A stretch of DNA of 5,656 nt from Sphingomonadaceae bacterium (lineage in GTDB: Bacteria; Pseudomonadota; Alphaproteobacteria; Sphingomonadales; Sphingomonadaceae): positions 1 to 5,656 of the forward strand of contig JAFARM010000320.1 in assembly GCA_019245455.1 (NCBI GenBank), given 5' to 3'. Both the position numbers and the translations under genes were made by a program. This document shows, one piece after another, positions 5,041 to 5,656 of this stretch. Within the stretch, counting starts at the first letter, position 1. The number at the start of each line of letters is the position of its first letter. Below the pieces are notes generated by a model. That model did no database searches. It saw nothing but the letters and a program-made list of their open reading frames with translations, and was not told where the DNA came from.

Positions 5041-5656
5041 GTGCCGACGATCCCCGCCTCGCGTCATGGCCTCGACGTCAGCGGCTTCCCCACCGCTGCC
5101 GCCGTCCACTGGAACCTCGGCACCGCGCCGCTGGTCGAGATGGCGGTCGCCCGCGGCGAGGGGATGCTGAGCGAACACGGCGCGCTCGTCGTCGCCACGG
5201 GGCCGCACACCGGGCGGTCGGCGAACGACAAGTTCATCGTCCGCGACGCCGAGACCGACCCCGTCATCTGGTGGGGCAAGACCAACAAGGCGATCAGCCC
5301 CGAGCAGTTCGCTAGCCTCCGCGCCGACTTCGCCGCGGCGATCGCGGCCAAGCCCGAGCTGTTCGTCCAGGATCTCTACGGCGGCTCGCAGCCCGAGCAC
5401 CGCGTCAACGTGCGCGTCGTCAACGAATACGCCTGGCACAACCTGTTCATCCGCACGATGCTGGTGCGTCCGGAGCCGGGCGAGCTGCGCGACATCGCGC
5501 CCGACTACACGATCATCGACCTGCCCAGCTTCCGCGCCGATCCGGCAAGGCACGGTTGCCGCAGCGAGACGGTCATCGCGGTCAACTTCACCGAGAAGCT
5601 GATCCTCATCGGCGGCACCGAATATGCCGGCGAGATGAAGAAGAGCGTGTTCGGCA
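5041..5656 (+). CDS. pckA: Phosphoenolpyruvate carboxykinase (ATP), 5' part
   Basis: The first 205 codons of ATP-dependent PEP carboxykinase; the gene runs off the right edge (the family is usually about 530-540 residues). The enzyme converts oxaloacetate and ATP to PEP, CO2 and ADP, the entry step of gluconeogenesis, in the cytoplasm. VHWNLGTAPLVE (22-33) is the typical N-terminal signature. GPHTGRSANDKFIVRD (54-69) contains Arg59, equivalent to substrate-binding Arg65 of E. coli. FGGSQPEHR-like YGGSQPEHRVNVRVV (113-127) and AWHNLFIRTML (131-141) follow, and EYAGEMKKSVF (194-204) holds Tyr195 and Lys200-Lys201, matching Tyr207 and Lys212-Lys213. The nucleotide-binding loops lie beyond the window. 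The start is GTG at 5041, seven bases after GGGAG. The gene diverges from chvI; pckA next to chvI/chvG is conserved in alphaproteobacteria and fits joint control of gluconeogenesis and the PTS-linked signalling genes, since PEP is also the PTS phosphodonor. Confidence 0.96.
   Translation, partial: MPTIPASRHGLDVSGFPTAAAVHWNLGTAPLVEMAVARGEGMLSEHGALVVATGPHTGRSANDKFIVRDAETDPVIWWGKTNKAISPEQFASLRADFAAAIAAKPELFVQDLYGGSQPEHRVNVRVVNEYAWHNLFIRTMLVRPEPGELRDIAPDYTIIDLPSFRADPARHGCRSETVIAVNFTEKLILIGGTEYAGEMKKSVFG

Noticed and set aside
4840..5553. A 237-codon minus-strand ORF opposite pckA
   Set aside because: The plus strand encodes a clear PEP carboxykinase in this interval; the minus-strand ORF also runs across the promoter region and has no family features.
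1..5656. CRISPR arrays, tRNA or rRNA genes, insertion sequences, phage or defence genes
   Set aside because: No regularly spaced repeats, tRNA-like folds, transposase motifs or terminal inverted repeats were seen; almost all of the window is accounted for by known core genes.

Overview
The window is a very GC-rich (roughly 70% by eye), densely packed piece of an alphaproteobacterial chromosome. The gene order and protein sequences point to Sphingomonadales (Sphingomonas or a close relative). Supporting signs are the divergent pckA / chvI-chvG arrangement, the short HPr kinase, the EIIA-Man-like protein next to HPr, and the high-GC codon use with GTG and TTG starts. The genus is inferred from these features and not from any database search.

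Layout, left to right. Positions 1-83 are a leader with possible hairpins. At 84-350 (+) lies a small exported protein resembling the GCG_CRPN family of tiny Cys-containing secreted proteins. Positions 351-457 separate convergent genes and hold three consecutive hairpins. From 4894 down to 458 (-) run six tightly spaced genes: chvI (response regulator), chvG (sensor kinase), hprK (short HPr kinase/phosphorylase), rapZ (P-loop adaptor), an EIIA-Man-type gene and ptsH (HPr). Spacings are 0, 11, 4 and 16 nt, followed by a 4-nt overlap, which supports one operon. A 146-bp divergent regulatory region (4895-5040) follows, then the 5' part of pckA (+, 5041 to the window end).

How it fits together. 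ChvG/ChvI is the conserved alphaproteobacterial envelope and acid-stress two-component system. The four downstream genes encode a regulatory phosphotransferase branch: HPr carries a phosphorylatable His18 and a regulatory Ser49, the EIIA accepts phosphate on His9, and HprK acts on the Ser of HPr. No EI and no sugar-transporting EIIB/EIIC is present here, so this looks like a signalling PTS and not a sugar importer. RapZ and the divergent pckA (oxaloacetate to PEP, the PTS phosphodonor) tie the locus to carbon flux and cell-envelope precursor control. This arrangement is known in alphaproteobacteria. I did not find convincing evidence of a wholly new system. The less-described parts are the small exported protein, the hairpin cluster, the in-frame zero-gap chvI/chvG junction, and the RapZ P-loop substitution with its C-terminal tail.
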